The notes beneath the pieces were generated by a model. It was not told the origin of the DNA, ran no database searches, and worked only from the letters and a program-made list of their open reading frames with translations. This document shows positions 24,675 to 34,044 of a stretch of DNA of 64,000 bases, in pieces. Made by a program: the position numbers and the translations under genes. The first letter of the stretch is position 1; each line of letters opens with the position of its first letter. The DNA comes from Polyangiaceae bacterium (GTDB lineage Bacteria > Myxococcota_A > Polyangia > Polyangiales > Polyangiaceae): assembly GCA_009780955.1 (NCBI GenBank), contig WQZB01000002.1, forward strand, positions 1 to 64,000. Direction: 5' to 3'.

Positions 24675-26138
24675 ATGCCCATTGGCCAGTCTTGGGAAGC
24701 CGTCATCGGCCTTGAAGTCCACGCTCAACTCCTCACGGTTAGTAAGCTCTTTTGCGCTTGCGACACGACCTTCGGCGCGCCTCCGAACACCCATGTTTGC
24801 CCAACGTGCCTTGGCCTGCCAGGGGCGTTGCCCGCCCTCAATGCCGAGGCCGTGCGAATGGCGGTCAAAGCCGCTCTCGCTCTTGGTGGCGAAGTGCAGG
24901 CACAAAGTCGCTTTGCACGCAAGAATTATTTTTATCCCGATCTTCCAAAAGGCTATCAGATTAGCCAATATGACGAGCCGTTCTGCCTTGGCGGTGCACT
25001 CGAAATTACGCTGCCGCCGGCTCGAGGCGAAGGCAATTCTCGCGTCAAGGTGGCTCGCCTCACGCGCATTCACATGGAAGAAGACGCGGGTAAGAATCTG
25101 CACGACGTATTTGGTAGCTCGGTCGTCGACCTGAATCGCGCGGGCGTTCCGCTCATCGAAATTGTTGGTGAGCCTGATTTGCGTAGTAGCGAAGAGGCTG
25201 CCGAGTACTTGCGTGCGCTGCGCGAAGAGCTCGTTTTTCTCGGTATCAACGACGGCAACCTCGAAGAGGGATCACTGCGGTGCGACGCCAATGTATCGAT
25301 TCGCCCGGCAGGCGAAAGCAAACTTGGCACGCGTGTGGAGCTGAAAAACATCAATTCGTTTCGCTTCGTCGAAAAGGCCATTGGCTCCGAGATTGAGCGG
25401 CAGAAAGACGTGCTCGAAACCGGCGGTCGCGTGGTTGCCGAAACGAGAGGTTGGGATGAGAATACGAATACAACCTATTCGCTTCGCAGCAAGGAAACCG
25501 CGCAAGACTATCGCTATTTCCCAGAGCCTGATTTGCCGCCGCTCATGCTCGATAAGGATTTCATCGAACGCATGCGTGCCGAACTCGGCGAGTCGCCGCG
25601 CCAAAAGCGTGTGCGCTTCGTCGAAGAACTCGGGTTGACCGCGCAGGCGGCTGCCGTGCTCTCGCAGCACCCGCGGACGAGTGCATTTTTTGAAGAGGCT
25701 GCCATGCTTTTTGGCGAGCCGCGAAAGATAGCTAATTTTATCCAAAGCGAAGTTTTACGGGATGTGACAACCCAAGGGTTGCAGGCCAAAATTCCTATTT
25801 CATCGCAGCAGCTTGCATCGATTCTAGGCCTTGTTCGGAGCGGGAAAATCAGTGGCAAGCAAGCCAAAGAGCTTTACGCGAAAATCAAATTTACCGGTCA
25901 CGATCCCGTTACGATGGCACTTGAAGTGGGAATGAGCCAGGTAACCGACCCCAAGGCCATTGAAGAAGTATGCGCGAAAGTCATGGCTGACAATCCGAAA
26001 CAATTGGCGGATCTGAAAGCGGGAAAGACGGTACTCTTGGGCTTTTTTGTCGGCCAAGTCATGAAAGCAACCAAGGGAAGCGCGAACCCGGAGATCGTCA
26101 ATACAACTCTTGCGCGCCTGCTCGGAACGGCGCAATGA
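24675..26138 (+). CDS. gatB: Aspartyl/glutamyl-tRNA amidotransferase subunit B
   Basis: 487 residues, normal length. The start MPIGQSWEAVIGLEVHAQL is typical. The zinc-binding region has CACDTTFGAPPNTHVCPTC. The kinase domain follows with KNYFYPDLPKGYQISQYDEP, HMEEDAGKNLHD and DLNRAGVPLIEIV. A C-terminal YqeY-like tail ends in QVMKATKGSANPEIVN. With GatA and GatC it converts Glu-tRNA-Gln (and Asp-tRNA-Asn) to the amide form. GatA and GatC are not in the window. It overlaps the methyltransferase gene by 4 bases (ATGA). Confidence 0.97.
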   Translation: MPIGQSWEAVIGLEVHAQLLTVSKLFCACDTTFGAPPNTHVCPTCLGLPGALPALNAEAVRMAVKAALALGGEVQAQSRFARKNYFYPDLPKGYQISQYDEPFCLGGALEITLPPARGEGNSRVKVARLTRIHMEEDAGKNLHDVFGSSVVDLNRAGVPLIEIVGEPDLRSSEEAAEYLRALREELVFLGINDGNLEEGSLRCDANVSIRPAGESKLGTRVELKNINSFRFVEKAIGSEIERQKDVLETGGRVVAETRGWDENTNTTYSLRSKETAQDYRYFPEPDLPPLMLDKDFIERMRAELGESPRQKRVRFVEELGLTAQAAAVLSQHPRTSAFFEEAAMLFGEPRKIANFIQSEVLRDVTTQGLQAKIPISSQQLASILGLVRSGKISGKQAKELYAKIKFTGHDPVTMALEVGMSQVTDPKAIEEVCAKVMADNPKQLADLKAGKTVLLGFFVGQVMKATKGSANPEIVNTTLARLLGTAQ

Positions 26139-26824
26139 GAGCGGAGATTGATTTCGAAGGTGCCATGGCACGTACGGCCGCGCGCTATGCACGCGCAACG
26201 GATCGGTCGGCCGATCGGCATTTCACGCGCAGCAAACTCCGTCGTGATCCTGTCACGCGTGCGCTAGTCGATCTCGCGTCGACCGGTACATCGAGCGGCT
26301 TGGGTGACGTGCTGGATGTGGGCTGCGGCCGCGGCCAACTGGCTCTTTTTCTGCTCGAAATGGACGCTGCGCAGCGGGTGGTTGGCATGGATTGGGATGC
26401 CGAGAAAGTCAACCTCGCAAAGCGTGCTGCGGCAGGTCTCGAGGCAACGTTCCAAACCGCGGATGCCATGGTGGAGCCGCTTCCATCGGCCGACACCGTT
26501 CTTCTCATCGACGTTCTGCATTACCTGACGATCGACATGCAAAACGCGCTGCTCGCACGCGCCGTCGCGTGCGTTCGTCCGGGGGGACGCCTTGTTGTGC
26601 GCGAGGCAAGTTCGGCGTGCGGAGTGCGGTCGGCTCTCACCCTTTTTGTCGAGCGCATTTCGCAAGCGATGAAATTCAACCTTGGAGCGTGCATCGCGCT
26701 GCGCGATGTACATCGCGATCTCGTGCCCATACTGAACGCTGCCGGTATGAAGTGCGCGGTGATTGAGTGCTGGCGTGGAACACCTTTCAGCAATCTTTTG
26801 GTTGTCGCGGAACGACCCACATAG
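26135..26824 (+). CDS. Class I SAM-dependent methyltransferase
   Basis: 229 residues. Motif I is VLDVGCGRGQLALFLL, motif II region VVGMDWDAEKV, motif III TVLLIDVLHYL and the following RPGGRLVVREAS is the post-motif strand. The substrate cannot be told; the lack of a target-specific domain suggests a small molecule. It overlaps gatB by 4 bases and is thus co-translated with it. The stop TAG (26822-26824) is formed by the beginning of a REP-like repeat. Confidence 0.88.
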   Translation: MRAEIDFEGAMARTAARYARATDRSADRHFTRSKLRRDPVTRALVDLASTGTSSGLGDVLDVGCGRGQLALFLLEMDAAQRVVGMDWDAEKVNLAKRAAAGLEATFQTADAMVEPLPSADTVLLIDVLHYLTIDMQNALLARAVACVRPGGRLVVREASSACGVRSALTLFVERISQAMKFNLGACIALRDVHRDLVPILNAAGMKCAVIECWRGTPFSNLLVVAERPT

Positions 26825-26893
26825 GGCACCCCACAAGGGGTGCCCCTACATCCAAACACGCAAAATCGTAGGGGCGGCCCCCCGTGGCCGCCC
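26822..26893. repeat. REP-like palindrome pair between convergent genes
   Basis: Unit 1 is TAGGGCACCCCACAAGGGGT with the end GCCCCTA. Unit 2 is GTAGGGGCGGCCCCCCGTGG with the end CCGCCCCTC. The first TAG is the stop of the methyltransferase gene. The facing gene at 26896 ends in a TAG directly continuous with unit 2 (its strand reads TAGAGGGGCGG). The palindromes could serve as a bidirectional terminator. Confidence 0.85.
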
Positions 26894-26895
26894 CT

Positions 26896-27612
26896 CTACC
26901 GACCAGGCGGTTTGAGCGGCAATACCGACGACGACAGCGGCGGAGGCGGAACTTTCCCGCTGGGGCGCGAGTCGACAATGCCGTCGCCGGTTTCGATCGA
27001 CATAAGTGCCATGAAAATGCGATCCATCCCGAGTTCGAGGGCGCCATCTTTCTGAAACAGCCCCGCAATGCGCACAAGACGAAGCGCGGTTGTTTTTCCG
27101 AGCTCCGCGGTCTCGCGCTCGAGAAATGCCTCGAACGTTCCGAAGCCTTTGGCTTCGTAGAGGCGTTTTGCCTGGATATCGCGCAAGACAACACCTACGT
27201 CGAAAAAGCCCTTGTTCAGGTTCTTTCGAAACCCCTTGATCTTCTGAAGCGCATTATGAAGGTCCCCGATGCGCTGCTTGATGTCTTCCGCGGCTACGGG
27301 CGTGCGAATGGTTGCTCGCGCGCTTCCTGGAAGCGGTGGCTCCGCCGCCCGGGCACGGGCCTCGGCCGCATGTTTCGCCGCATGTCGTGCCGCCCACGGT
27401 GCTGCACCACGAAGACCAAGTTTGCGCTTCGGTTCCGAAGGGTTTTCCCGTTTTTCCTGCCCGCTGCGTTTGCTTCGTTTGTTCTTCTTTTCCCCGCTAT
27501 CACCTTTGGCACCCTTGGCACTTTTGACACCCTTGGCAGCGGCCTTGGTCCCGCTTTTGAGGGACTTGACGCTATCCGCTTTCCCCTTCGCAATAGCTTT
27601 TTTGGTCGCCAT
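26896..27612 (-). CDS. Basic-tailed hypothetical protein with conserved helical domain
   Basis: About 238 residues from the ATG at 27612 (MATKKAIAKGKADSVKSLKS). A TTG at 27717 would extend it by 35 residues but overlaps the start of thrB. Residues 1-105 are Lys/Ala/Gly-rich with histone-H1-like character (KAAAKGVKSAKGAKG, KKNKRSKRSG). Residues ~110-215 are a helical domain (DIKQRIGDLHNALQKIKGFR, FFDVGVVLRDIQAKRLYEAKG, TFEAFLERETAELGKTTALR). It looks like a conserved delta-proteobacterial domain of unknown function with a helix-turn-helix-like segment. The Pro-rich end is PPPPLSSSVLP. A DNA-associated role is an inference from the basic tail. Confidence 0.65.
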   Translation of the reverse strand: MATKKAIAKGKADSVKSLKSGTKAAAKGVKSAKGAKGDSGEKKNKRSKRSGQEKRENPSEPKRKLGLRGAAPWAARHAAKHAAEARARAAEPPLPGSARATIRTPVAAEDIKQRIGDLHNALQKIKGFRKNLNKGFFDVGVVLRDIQAKRLYEAKGFGTFEAFLERETAELGKTTALRLVRIAGLFQKDGALELGMDRIFMALMSIETGDGIVDSRPSGKVPPPPLSSSVLPLKPPGR

Positions 27613-27716
27613 CCTCGTCGCGCTCTTTAGCAGGTCTTCGCGCCCGCATACCACTTGGCTTTGGTCTTCGTCTACAAACTTCTCCGCCTTCTTCGCTGTT
27701 ACTTCTGCGTTCCTCA

Positions 27717-28673
27717 ATGGCCATTCGAACCATCCCCAACGCTTCTGAGCTCGATGTCTTTTTACGTGATTTCGGCCTTGGTGCTCCCTCTCGCATCTGC
27801 GGTATCGAAGCAGGTACGGTCAACACCAGCTACGCCGTCACACTTGAATCAGGCCGCTATTTCCTTCGTCTTTACGAAGAACAGGGCCACGAAGGGGCCA
27901 CGCGTGAAACTGCGCTCCTTGTGCATCTTGCAGCTTCCGGAATTCCAACACCCATGCCCATTGCGACGCCGTCGGGTGCGCGGGTACGCACTCTCGCAGG
28001 CAAGCCTGCAGCGCTTTTCCCTTGGATCGACGGCGAAATGCTCTGCCAGCGCGCGGTCACGCCCAAGGCTGCGTGGGCGGTTGGCAACGCGCTCGCCCGA
28101 ATTCATGTCATTTCGGCTCCGGTCGACATCGCTCACGCGCTTGGTGGCGGTCGCTTTGGGCCCCAAGATCTCCTTGCCCGTTGCGATCGCGTCGCAACTT
28201 CGAACGATCCCGACGCGCGGGCGCAGGCCGAGGCCCTGCGGAGCGAAGTCGTGAATGTCACTCGTCGCCGCAACCCTGCTCTTGCAACGGGACTCGTTCA
28301 CGGTGATCTCTTTCGAGACAACGTTCTTTGGCAACAAGGTAAGATTGCGGCGCTGCTCGATTTCGAGAGCGCCTACGTTGGCCCCTTTGCCTACGATCTC
28401 GCGGTGACAATTCTCTCCTGGTGTTTCGGTGACACGCTTTTGCCCGACGTCGCGCACGCGATGGTCCGTGGCTACCGCGAAGAGCGCGAGCTGTCGCAGT
28501 CTGAGCGCGATGGACTTTTCGACGAAGCCATCCTTGCCACGCTTCGGTTCACCATTACCCGAATCACAGACGAGGCAATCCGCATTGGCAAGCGCTGGCA
28601 GCGGTTCGTTGCGCGGCGCAACGTGCTCGAGCAGCTTGGGCCGCAAGGCCTTCGCAAGGTGCTCGGCCTGTGA
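27717..28673 (+). CDS. thrB: Homoserine kinase, APH-fold type
   Basis: 318 residues, full length for the proteobacterial ThrB that has the aminoglycoside-phosphotransferase fold. It phosphorylates homoserine in threonine synthesis. Seen: GIEAGTVNTSYAVTLESGRYFLRLYE (nucleotide-binding strands), AALFPWIDGE, the catalytic loop GLVHGDLFRDNVLW and the metal site ALLDFESAYVGPFAYDLA. No other threonine genes are near. The 3' end overlaps the next gene by 4 bases (GTGA). Confidence 0.9.
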   Translation: MAIRTIPNASELDVFLRDFGLGAPSRICGIEAGTVNTSYAVTLESGRYFLRLYEEQGHEGATRETALLVHLAASGIPTPMPIATPSGARVRTLAGKPAALFPWIDGEMLCQRAVTPKAAWAVGNALARIHVISAPVDIAHALGGGRFGPQDLLARCDRVATSNDPDARAQAEALRSEVVNVTRRRNPALATGLVHGDLFRDNVLWQQGKIAALLDFESAYVGPFAYDLAVTILSWCFGDTLLPDVAHAMVRGYREERELSQSERDGLFDEAILATLRFTITRITDEAIRIGKRWQRFVARRNVLEQLGPQGLRKVLGL

Positions 28674-29398
28674 GAGCGTGTTCGACAGCCTGCTACGCGA
28701 AATCGATGGTTCTGGCAGTCGTATTCCTATTGGTCTTGGCGCCGGCCGCACACGCCGACAGCGCCGATGCCAACGCCACCGCGAAGACCACCAACGTGTC
28801 GCCAACGCCACCAGACAAGTCGTTCGATCTGTCTCCGCCCCCTTCGCCACGCCTCATGGGGCCGCCGGATGTAAGTTACAGCTACGCGGGCCGTCACGAA
28901 TACCCATCCTTCGCCTGGATCGCCGCGCAGCTCGTTCCAAGCCCCGAGCTCGCCTTCGGGCGTGTTCAGCGCATCGGTATCGATGGACATGCCGAAAACG
29001 AAAGTATTGTTACCTTCGGCTTTCGCTGGCAAGTCACGCCCATTCTTTGGTCGTGGGGAACGCACAGGGCCATTTCGCCGTGGCGCTTCGTGGTTGTCGA
29101 TCCGCTCGCACGGCACGCCGGATCCATCGAAACCGATCTCGCCATCGAGTACCTTGGCGGTGACGCCGATCGCCTCCTTCTCCGCCCTGGTGTGCACGCC
29201 ACCTTTCCTATTGTGCAGCGAGGTGAATCCCTATCGGCGTCGCTTGGCACTTCGGTCTATTGGTACGATGGCACGGCGCGCATGGCCTACACCGTGGGCA
29301 CGTATTTTCTGTCTGGGCTCTTCGGTGTAGAGCTCACGTTTTCACCCGTCCAGCAGCCGCTCAGAACCATCGCCACCTTCCGCATCCGGTACTTTTAA
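28670..29398 (+). CDS. Secreted protein, probably a small beta-barrel
   Basis: 242 residues from a GTG at 28670 that overlaps the thrB stop. A signal peptide is visible (MVLAVVFLLVLAPAAHADSA), preceded by about 12 extra residues, so an internal ATG at 28706 is an alternative start. After a Pro/Ser/Thr linker come alternating strands: FAWIAAQLVPSPELAFG, IVTFGFRWQVTPILW and PGVHATFPIVQRGESLSASLG. The protein ends TIATFRIRYF with a terminal Phe. This is typical of an outer-membrane barrel. No family recognised. Confidence 0.7.
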   Translation: MRACSTACYAKSMVLAVVFLLVLAPAAHADSADANATAKTTNVSPTPPDKSFDLSPPPSPRLMGPPDVSYSYAGRHEYPSFAWIAAQLVPSPELAFGRVQRIGIDGHAENESIVTFGFRWQVTPILWSWGTHRAISPWRFVVVDPLARHAGSIETDLAIEYLGGDADRLLLRPGVHATFPIVQRGESLSASLGTSVYWYDGTARMAYTVGTYFLSGLFGVELTFSPVQQPLRTIATFRIRYF

Positions 29399-29399
29399 C

Positions 29400-30485
29400 G
29401 TGCCTAAAAATGTGCCCAATAACGTGATTCGCCCGCTTGGTCCCTTGCATTCCTTTGCGCTCTCGGCCGCGGCTCTGGTTGCCGTGGCCGCGGGCTGCGG
29501 CTTGTCCGGTGGCAGCAGTCACACCGTCGGTGCGTTTTTCTCGTCGCCCCGCAAAGTCTCCACGATCAAGCATCCCGTGCGCAAGGATGCGCGCCTTGCC
29601 GTGCTCTGGGTTGGGCAATCGTGCACTCTTATCCAAATCGACGACAAGTTCGTTTTGACCGATCCCGTTTTCACCACGACTGTGGGGCAGGTATCGAAAC
29701 GCCTTGTCGAGCCCGGGCTACAGCCCTCGAATCTGCCGCCAATCGACGCTGTGCTCATCTCGCACATGCACTTCGATCACTTATCGCTTGGCAGTCTAGC
29801 GATGATCGAAAACAAGGTGCGCACGCTCATCATGCCGCGCGGGGGGGTAACCTACCTTACCGATTTTCGCTTTCCCGCCATCGAGCTTCGCACCTGGCAA
29901 GGTTGGGAAAAGGACGGCCTTCGCGTTACGGCTGTTCCGGTCGATCACGTAGGCTTGCGTTACGGTATCGACGCGGCGTGGATGACGGCAAGCTTCACCG
30001 GCTACGTGGTCGAGTACCACGGATTCAAAGTTTACTTCGGGGGCGACACGGCTTACGACCCGAACGACTTCATCGAGACCCAGCGCCGCTTTACCAACAT
30101 CGATGTGGCGCTCTTGCCCATTGCGCCCATTGCGCCGGCTAGTAGCATGCGGTCGCTCTACATGGACCCGCGCGAGGCCGTGCAGGCTTTCTTCGACCTT
30201 GGCGCGCGGTGGATGGTGCCCATCCATCACAGCACATTCATCCTCGGCGACGACGATCCCGGCGAGCCGCTACGCCAGCTCGAAATCGCCAGGAAACGCT
30301 ACGACCTCGGTGCACGTGAGATTGCGGTGCTCGCCATTGGTGAGCAGCGAGTGTTCATCAAAGCAGGTGGCAAGCACGAGGATCTGCCCAAGAGCGAACC
30401 ACCCACGGTTGTACCTTCGCCTTCACCTGCGCCCGCCAAACCAGATCATGTCAAGTCGATCCCCGACGACGACCGCCTGGACTGA
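29400..30485 (+). CDS. MBL-fold metallohydrolase, lipoprotein (UlaG/NAPE-PLD-like)
   Basis: 361 residues. The N-terminal segment HSFALSAAALVAVAAGC ends in a lipobox with Cys33, so the protein is probably anchored in the periplasm. The metallo-beta-lactamase fold shows WVGQSCTLIQIDDKFVLTDPVF, the metal motif HMHFDH (His122, His124, Asp126, His127), VPVDHVG, FGGDTAYD and HHSTF. This order and the GDTAYD strand match the UlaG/NAPE-phospholipase D branch. Substrate unknown. The tail is Pro-rich (SPSPAPAKP). The start codon is a GTG at 29400, two bases after the preceding stop, with other GTGs nearby. Confidence 0.88.
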   Translation: MPKNVPNNVIRPLGPLHSFALSAAALVAVAAGCGLSGGSSHTVGAFFSSPRKVSTIKHPVRKDARLAVLWVGQSCTLIQIDDKFVLTDPVFTTTVGQVSKRLVEPGLQPSNLPPIDAVLISHMHFDHLSLGSLAMIENKVRTLIMPRGGVTYLTDFRFPAIELRTWQGWEKDGLRVTAVPVDHVGLRYGIDAAWMTASFTGYVVEYHGFKVYFGGDTAYDPNDFIETQRRFTNIDVALLPIAPIAPASSMRSLYMDPREAVQAFFDLGARWMVPIHHSTFILGDDDPGEPLRQLEIARKRYDLGAREIAVLAIGEQRVFIKAGGKHEDLPKSEPPTVVPSPSPAPAKPDHVKSIPDDDRLD

Positions 30486-30494
30486 CGCATTCCG

Positions 30495-31406
30495 CTATTG
30501 GGTCGAATGCGCTTCCAACTGGTCGGTGATGGGTTCGCGCTTGGCGGCATCGAATGCAGCCTGAGCGAGGCGCGTGTAGGCATCCACACGTGTGTAGACG
30601 TGGTTGCCAAGGCTGGTGCAGCTTCCACCGCGCGAGATCACCCCAACCACTTCGCCTGTCTCGAGGTCGATCGCAGGACCGCCGGAGTCACCGCGACACG
30701 TGGCCTGGTCGACCTCGAATTCGTGTGGCCCGAGCACGGCGCCCGTTTCACGATTCGCTGTGGGCCCGAGCGCAAGCACGGTGCTGTTCGTGTGTGCTAC
30801 TTTTCGACCAATGATGTTTGATGGCCCGCCACCGAAGCCAACGGGCACGATGGATTCACCAATGTGTACCGAAGAACGCAGGCGCATTGGCAGAATGTTT
30901 GCGTTCGGCACTGCACGGTCGAGCACGAGGAATGCAACGTCCGCGTCGCACAGCACCTGGCCGGCTGGATGCAACGCGCGCACACCGTGCGCAATGGGCA
31001 GATCGCTATCAGGGTGAACTTGCGCTCCCGTGTAGATTGCAATCGTACCTGGGTCCACGTCTTCCGCGAGATGATCCCCGTTGTGGGATTGGCCTCGTGC
31101 ATCGCACGACGGCGTTGCCGTCACGGCGCGCGACACGCAATGGCGTGCCGTGAGCACAAGGTTGGGAGCCACCAGGGCGCCGCTGCATAGCGTGAGATGT
31201 GTAGGGTCGTCCGCCGTGGATGTTGCGATGGCGACGACAGCGGCAGATGTCTTTTTTTCCATCGCACCCATGGCGCGATTGTCGCGAACGTCGGGAACCT
31301 CTTGACGTTTCACGCAGCCTCCGCCGAGGAGGCCAAAGAAAACCGCTGCGATGACGGTGAGTGCAAGGGTGAGTAATGGGAATGTGAATCTTAGTGATCG
31401 TGTCAT
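30495..31406 (-). CDS. Trypsin-like serine protease, lipoprotein
   Basis: 303 residues. The signal TVIAAVFFGLLGGGC ends in lipobox with Cys31. The S1 family triad is complete: His89 in TARHC, Asp156 in CDADVAFLVLD and Ser241 in CRGDSGGPA. Disulfide cysteines flank the His and Ser. It should be an active periplasmic or surface protease. It ends 9 bases from the stop of the convergent MBL gene. An AT-rich stretch (31425-31465) upstream probably holds its promoter. Confidence 0.9.
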   Translation of the reverse strand: MTRSLRFTFPLLTLALTVIAAVFFGLLGGGCVKRQEVPDVRDNRAMGAMEKKTSAAVVAIATSTADDPTHLTLCSGALVAPNLVLTARHCVSRAVTATPSCDARGQSHNGDHLAEDVDPGTIAIYTGAQVHPDSDLPIAHGVRALHPAGQVLCDADVAFLVLDRAVPNANILPMRLRSSVHIGESIVPVGFGGGPSNIIGRKVAHTNSTVLALGPTANRETGAVLGPHEFEVDQATCRGDSGGPAIDLETGEVVGVISRGGSCTSLGNHVYTRVDAYTRLAQAAFDAAKREPITDQLEAHSTQ

Positions 31407-31625
31407 ACAGAAAGCGACGACAGGCAGGTCAACAAAATATTTTTTACGTTATCAACATGAACGAAAAAGAGCGATCACGCGAGCGCCGCTGACGGCTTTT
31501 CGCGATTGCGCGTGACTTCACCACGAAAAATGAGCCTACAACATGCGCGCGCAACGCCACGCGCATCGCTGCGCACACGTCGTTACGGAGCGCCTCCTGT
31601 CCGCTCTCACGGCAGGGCAGGAGTA

Positions 31626-32531
31626 CTATCCGTGGTCCAAAGGCTTGTCACGTACTCCTTCGAGTTGTGCATTGAGTTCGGCGCCAACGAGAATCGATAG
31701 ACTGGTTAGCCAAAGCCACATGAGCAGAACGGCAACGGCCGCGAGGCTGCCATAGTAGACTGCATATTTTCCGATCGCGCGCGCCACATAGACTCCGAAC
31801 CCCCACGATATAATTGCCCATAAGGTGACTGCGAGCATCGCGCCGGGCACCACGCGGCGCTTGATGCGTGCAGGGTACGACACCGAAAATCGGTAAAAAA
31901 GCGCCAGGCCAATCACCGTTACAGTCGTGGAAACCATCAGCGCCAGCACGCCGTGGCCGGTGCCGCGAAGAATTCTCGCGCCTCGCCGTAGATGCACGAT
32001 CGTCTCCCATTCGATGAATGCGAAAGAGGCAAGTGCAACGAACGTCAACCCGGCGATCACATACACGAGCGCCAGCGCGCGCTTCTTCCACCACGGCCGG
32101 CGGGGCGCATTCACGGCGGTTTCGAGAGCGTCCATGAGCCCATGAAGACCGGCCGCGGCGAGGTACACAAACCCGACGACTCCGAGTGGACCAACGGCAG
32201 TTGCGTTCGCAAGGCGGTCGATCTCGCCCTTGATGGTGTCTTGAGCCGAGGCCGGAGCGTTCTCAAGGAATGGGGCGATAAGCGTAACGCCTTGATTTCT
32301 TTGAAGAATAATGGCAGTGACATAACCAACGAATGCGAGCGCCGGCAGCAAACTCAAAAAGAAATGAAACGCCATGGCCGGCGCTGCCAGAAACGCGTCG
32401 TGGAAGTAGAGCCCTTGTACGAGGCGAACGACGACCCGCACGAATCTCGCGCGCAAAGGCGCATCCGGAGCCAGCGGAGGAGCAATCCGCGGAGGCGCTG
32501 TCTCGGGCGGGCCATGCGCCAGGTGCGTCAC
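31626..32531 (-). CDS. YihY/BrkB-family inner-membrane protein
   Basis: 301 residues with six predicted membrane helices (for example LSLLPALAFVGYVTAIIL, VGFVYLAAAGLHGLMDAL, YVIAGLTFVALASFAFI, VLLMWLWLTSLSILVGAELNAQ). The opening AFLAAPAMAFHFFLSLLPAL and the last block WLWLTSLSILVGAELNAQLE are the family signature. The function is not settled; despite old annotation these are not RNases BN. It is transcribed alone. Confidence 0.9.
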   Translation of the reverse strand: MTHLAHGPPETAPPRIAPPLAPDAPLRARFVRVVVRLVQGLYFHDAFLAAPAMAFHFFLSLLPALAFVGYVTAIILQRNQGVTLIAPFLENAPASAQDTIKGEIDRLANATAVGPLGVVGFVYLAAAGLHGLMDALETAVNAPRRPWWKKRALALVYVIAGLTFVALASFAFIEWETIVHLRRGARILRGTGHGVLALMVSTTVTVIGLALFYRFSVSYPARIKRRVVPGAMLAVTLWAIISWGFGVYVARAIGKYAVYYGSLAAVAVLLMWLWLTSLSILVGAELNAQLEGVRDKPLDHG

Positions 32532-32576
32532 AAACCGTAAGAAAACGCAGCTTCGCCTATAACGTCAAACACTTCC

Positions 32577-33242
32577 CTAAAAAGACATTTCTTTTAGGTT
32601 TGGTGGCACTTTAAGCGTCGGCCCGGTAAGAGCCTGCACGTCGCGCGCGCTAACGCCTTTGGCAACTTCGGTGAGCACGAGGCCGCTCGGAGTGACGTCG
32701 ATGCAAGCAAGATCGGTAATGATGCGGTGTACGACACCACGGCCGGTGAGCGGCAAATCGCATTCCTTCAAGATCTTCAGCGTACCGTCTTTCGCCGCGT
32801 GGTCCATGATGACCACGAGGCGCTTGGCTGCTGCGACGAGATCCATCGCGCCGCCCATGCCTTTGACCATTTTGCCGGGGATCATCCAATTCGCGAGATC
32901 GCCTTTTTCAGAAACTTGCATGGCGCCAAGAATGGCAAGGTCGATATGACCACCCCGGATCATCGCAAAGCTTTCGGCGCTCGAAAAAATGGCTGACCCC
33001 GGTAGCATGGTCACGGTTTCTTTGCCGGCGTTGATGAGGTCGGCGTCAATGGCATTCGGTTTTGGATAGGGCCCAATGCCGAGCAGACCATTTTCGCTTT
33101 GCAGAACGACTTCGATGCCGCTCGGAATGTAGTTGGCAACGAGTGTGGGCATACCAATACCCAAGTTGACATAGAACCCGTCGCGAAGTTCTTGCGCGGC
33201 ACGTTTGGCAATTTGTTCGCGCGAAAGCCCCTTGATGCTCAT
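32577..33242 (-). CDS. scoB: 3-oxoacid CoA-transferase subunit B
   Basis: 221 residues, typical size. [19 protein letters not shown] start, [17 protein letters not shown], and the catalytic glutamate in [14 protein letters not shown], which forms the gamma-glutamyl-CoA intermediate. [14 protein letters not shown] and [16 protein letters not shown] are conserved. With subunit A it transfers CoA between succinyl-CoA and acetoacetate or a related acid. It overlaps subunit A by 4 bases. Confidence 0.93.
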   Translation of the reverse strand: MSIKGLSREQIAKRAAQELRDGFYVNLGIGMPTLVANYIPSGIEVVLQSENGLLGIGPYPKPNAIDADLINAGKETVTMLPGSAIFSSAESFAMIRGGHIDLAILGAMQVSEKGDLANWMIPGKMVKGMGGAMDLVAAAKRLVVIMDHAAKDGTLKILKECDLPLTGRGVVHRIITDLACIDVTPSGLVLTEVAKGVSARDVQALTGPTLKVPPNLKEMSF

Positions 33243-33985
33243 TGGCTCACCGTCCGGCGCTCGATGCGCTTCTCGTATTTTTCACCTTGGATGACTCGGT
33301 GCACATAGATGCCCGGTGTGTGTATGTGATCGGGATTGAGCGAGCCAATCTCGACGACCTCTTCGACTTCCGCGATCGTGATTTTGCCTGCGGTTGCCAT
33401 CATTGGGTTGAAGTTCATCGCGGTGTGCCGATAAACGAGATTGCCAAAGCGGTCACCTTTCCACGCTTTGATAATAGCAAAGTCGCCGACAATGGCTTGT
33501 TCCATAACGTACGAGCGCCCATGGAACTCGCGCATCTCTTTTTTCGGGCTTGCCTTCGCAACGCTGCCGTCAGGTGCATATTGCAACGGAAGTCCGCCAT
33601 CGCTTACCGCGGTTCCCGCACCTGTCGAAGTGTAAAACGCCGGAATGCCCGCGCCGCCTGCACGAAGACGTTCGGCCAGCGTGCCTTGGGGGCAGAATTC
33701 GAGCTCGAGCTCGCCCGACAAATACTGGCGTTCGAACTCTTTGTTTTCGCCGACGTAGCTCGAAACCATTTTCTTGATCTGCTTTTTTCGCAGCAAGATG
33801 CCGAGGCCAAAATCGTCGACGCCGCAATTGTTGGATACAAACGTGAGCTCACTCACGCCAAGCTCGGCGAGCGCACGGATGCAGTTTTCCGGAATGCCGC
33901 AGAGGCCGAATCCGCCTGCGAGGATTACAGCGCCTGTCGGGACATCGGCGACCGCGTCGCGGGCGCTTTTCATCACCTTGTCCAT
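33239..33985 (-). CDS. scoA: 3-oxoacid CoA-transferase subunit A
   Basis: 248 residues. Conserved elements are [19 protein letters not shown] near the N-terminus, [39 protein letters not shown] and [13 protein letters not shown]. It binds CoA and forms the heterodimer with subunit B, whose gene follows with a 4-base overlap. The pair normally serves ketone-body or short-chain acid use; the exact acid is not determined by sequence. It is transcribed away from the family B repeat at 34045. Confidence 0.93.
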   Translation of the reverse strand: MDKVMKSARDAVADVPTGAVILAGGFGLCGIPENCIRALAELGVSELTFVSNNCGVDDFGLGILLRKKQIKKMVSSYVGENKEFERQYLSGELELEFCPQGTLAERLRAGGAGIPAFYTSTGAGTAVSDGGLPLQYAPDGSVAKASPKKEMREFHGRSYVMEQAIVGDFAIIKAWKGDRFGNLVYRHTAMNFNPMMATAGKITIAEVEEVVEIGSLNPDHIHTPGIYVHRVIQGEKYEKRIERRTVSQ

Positions 33986-34044
33986 GGGCCACGCACGTTA
34001 GTTGAGTGGGGTGCACCTGGGAAGGTCGCGACTACGTCTCATTT

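Noticed and set aside
28670-28700. AGAGCGTGTTCGACAGC resembling the family A end
   Set aside because: Several mismatches to AGAGCATGTTTACCAGCC, no matching right end nearby, and it lies in a coding start; treated as chance.
31407-31625. Possible small RNA or gene in the AT-rich gap between the protease and YihY genes
   Set aside because: Only promoter-like AT-rich sequence is visible; no stem-loop terminator or conserved frame.
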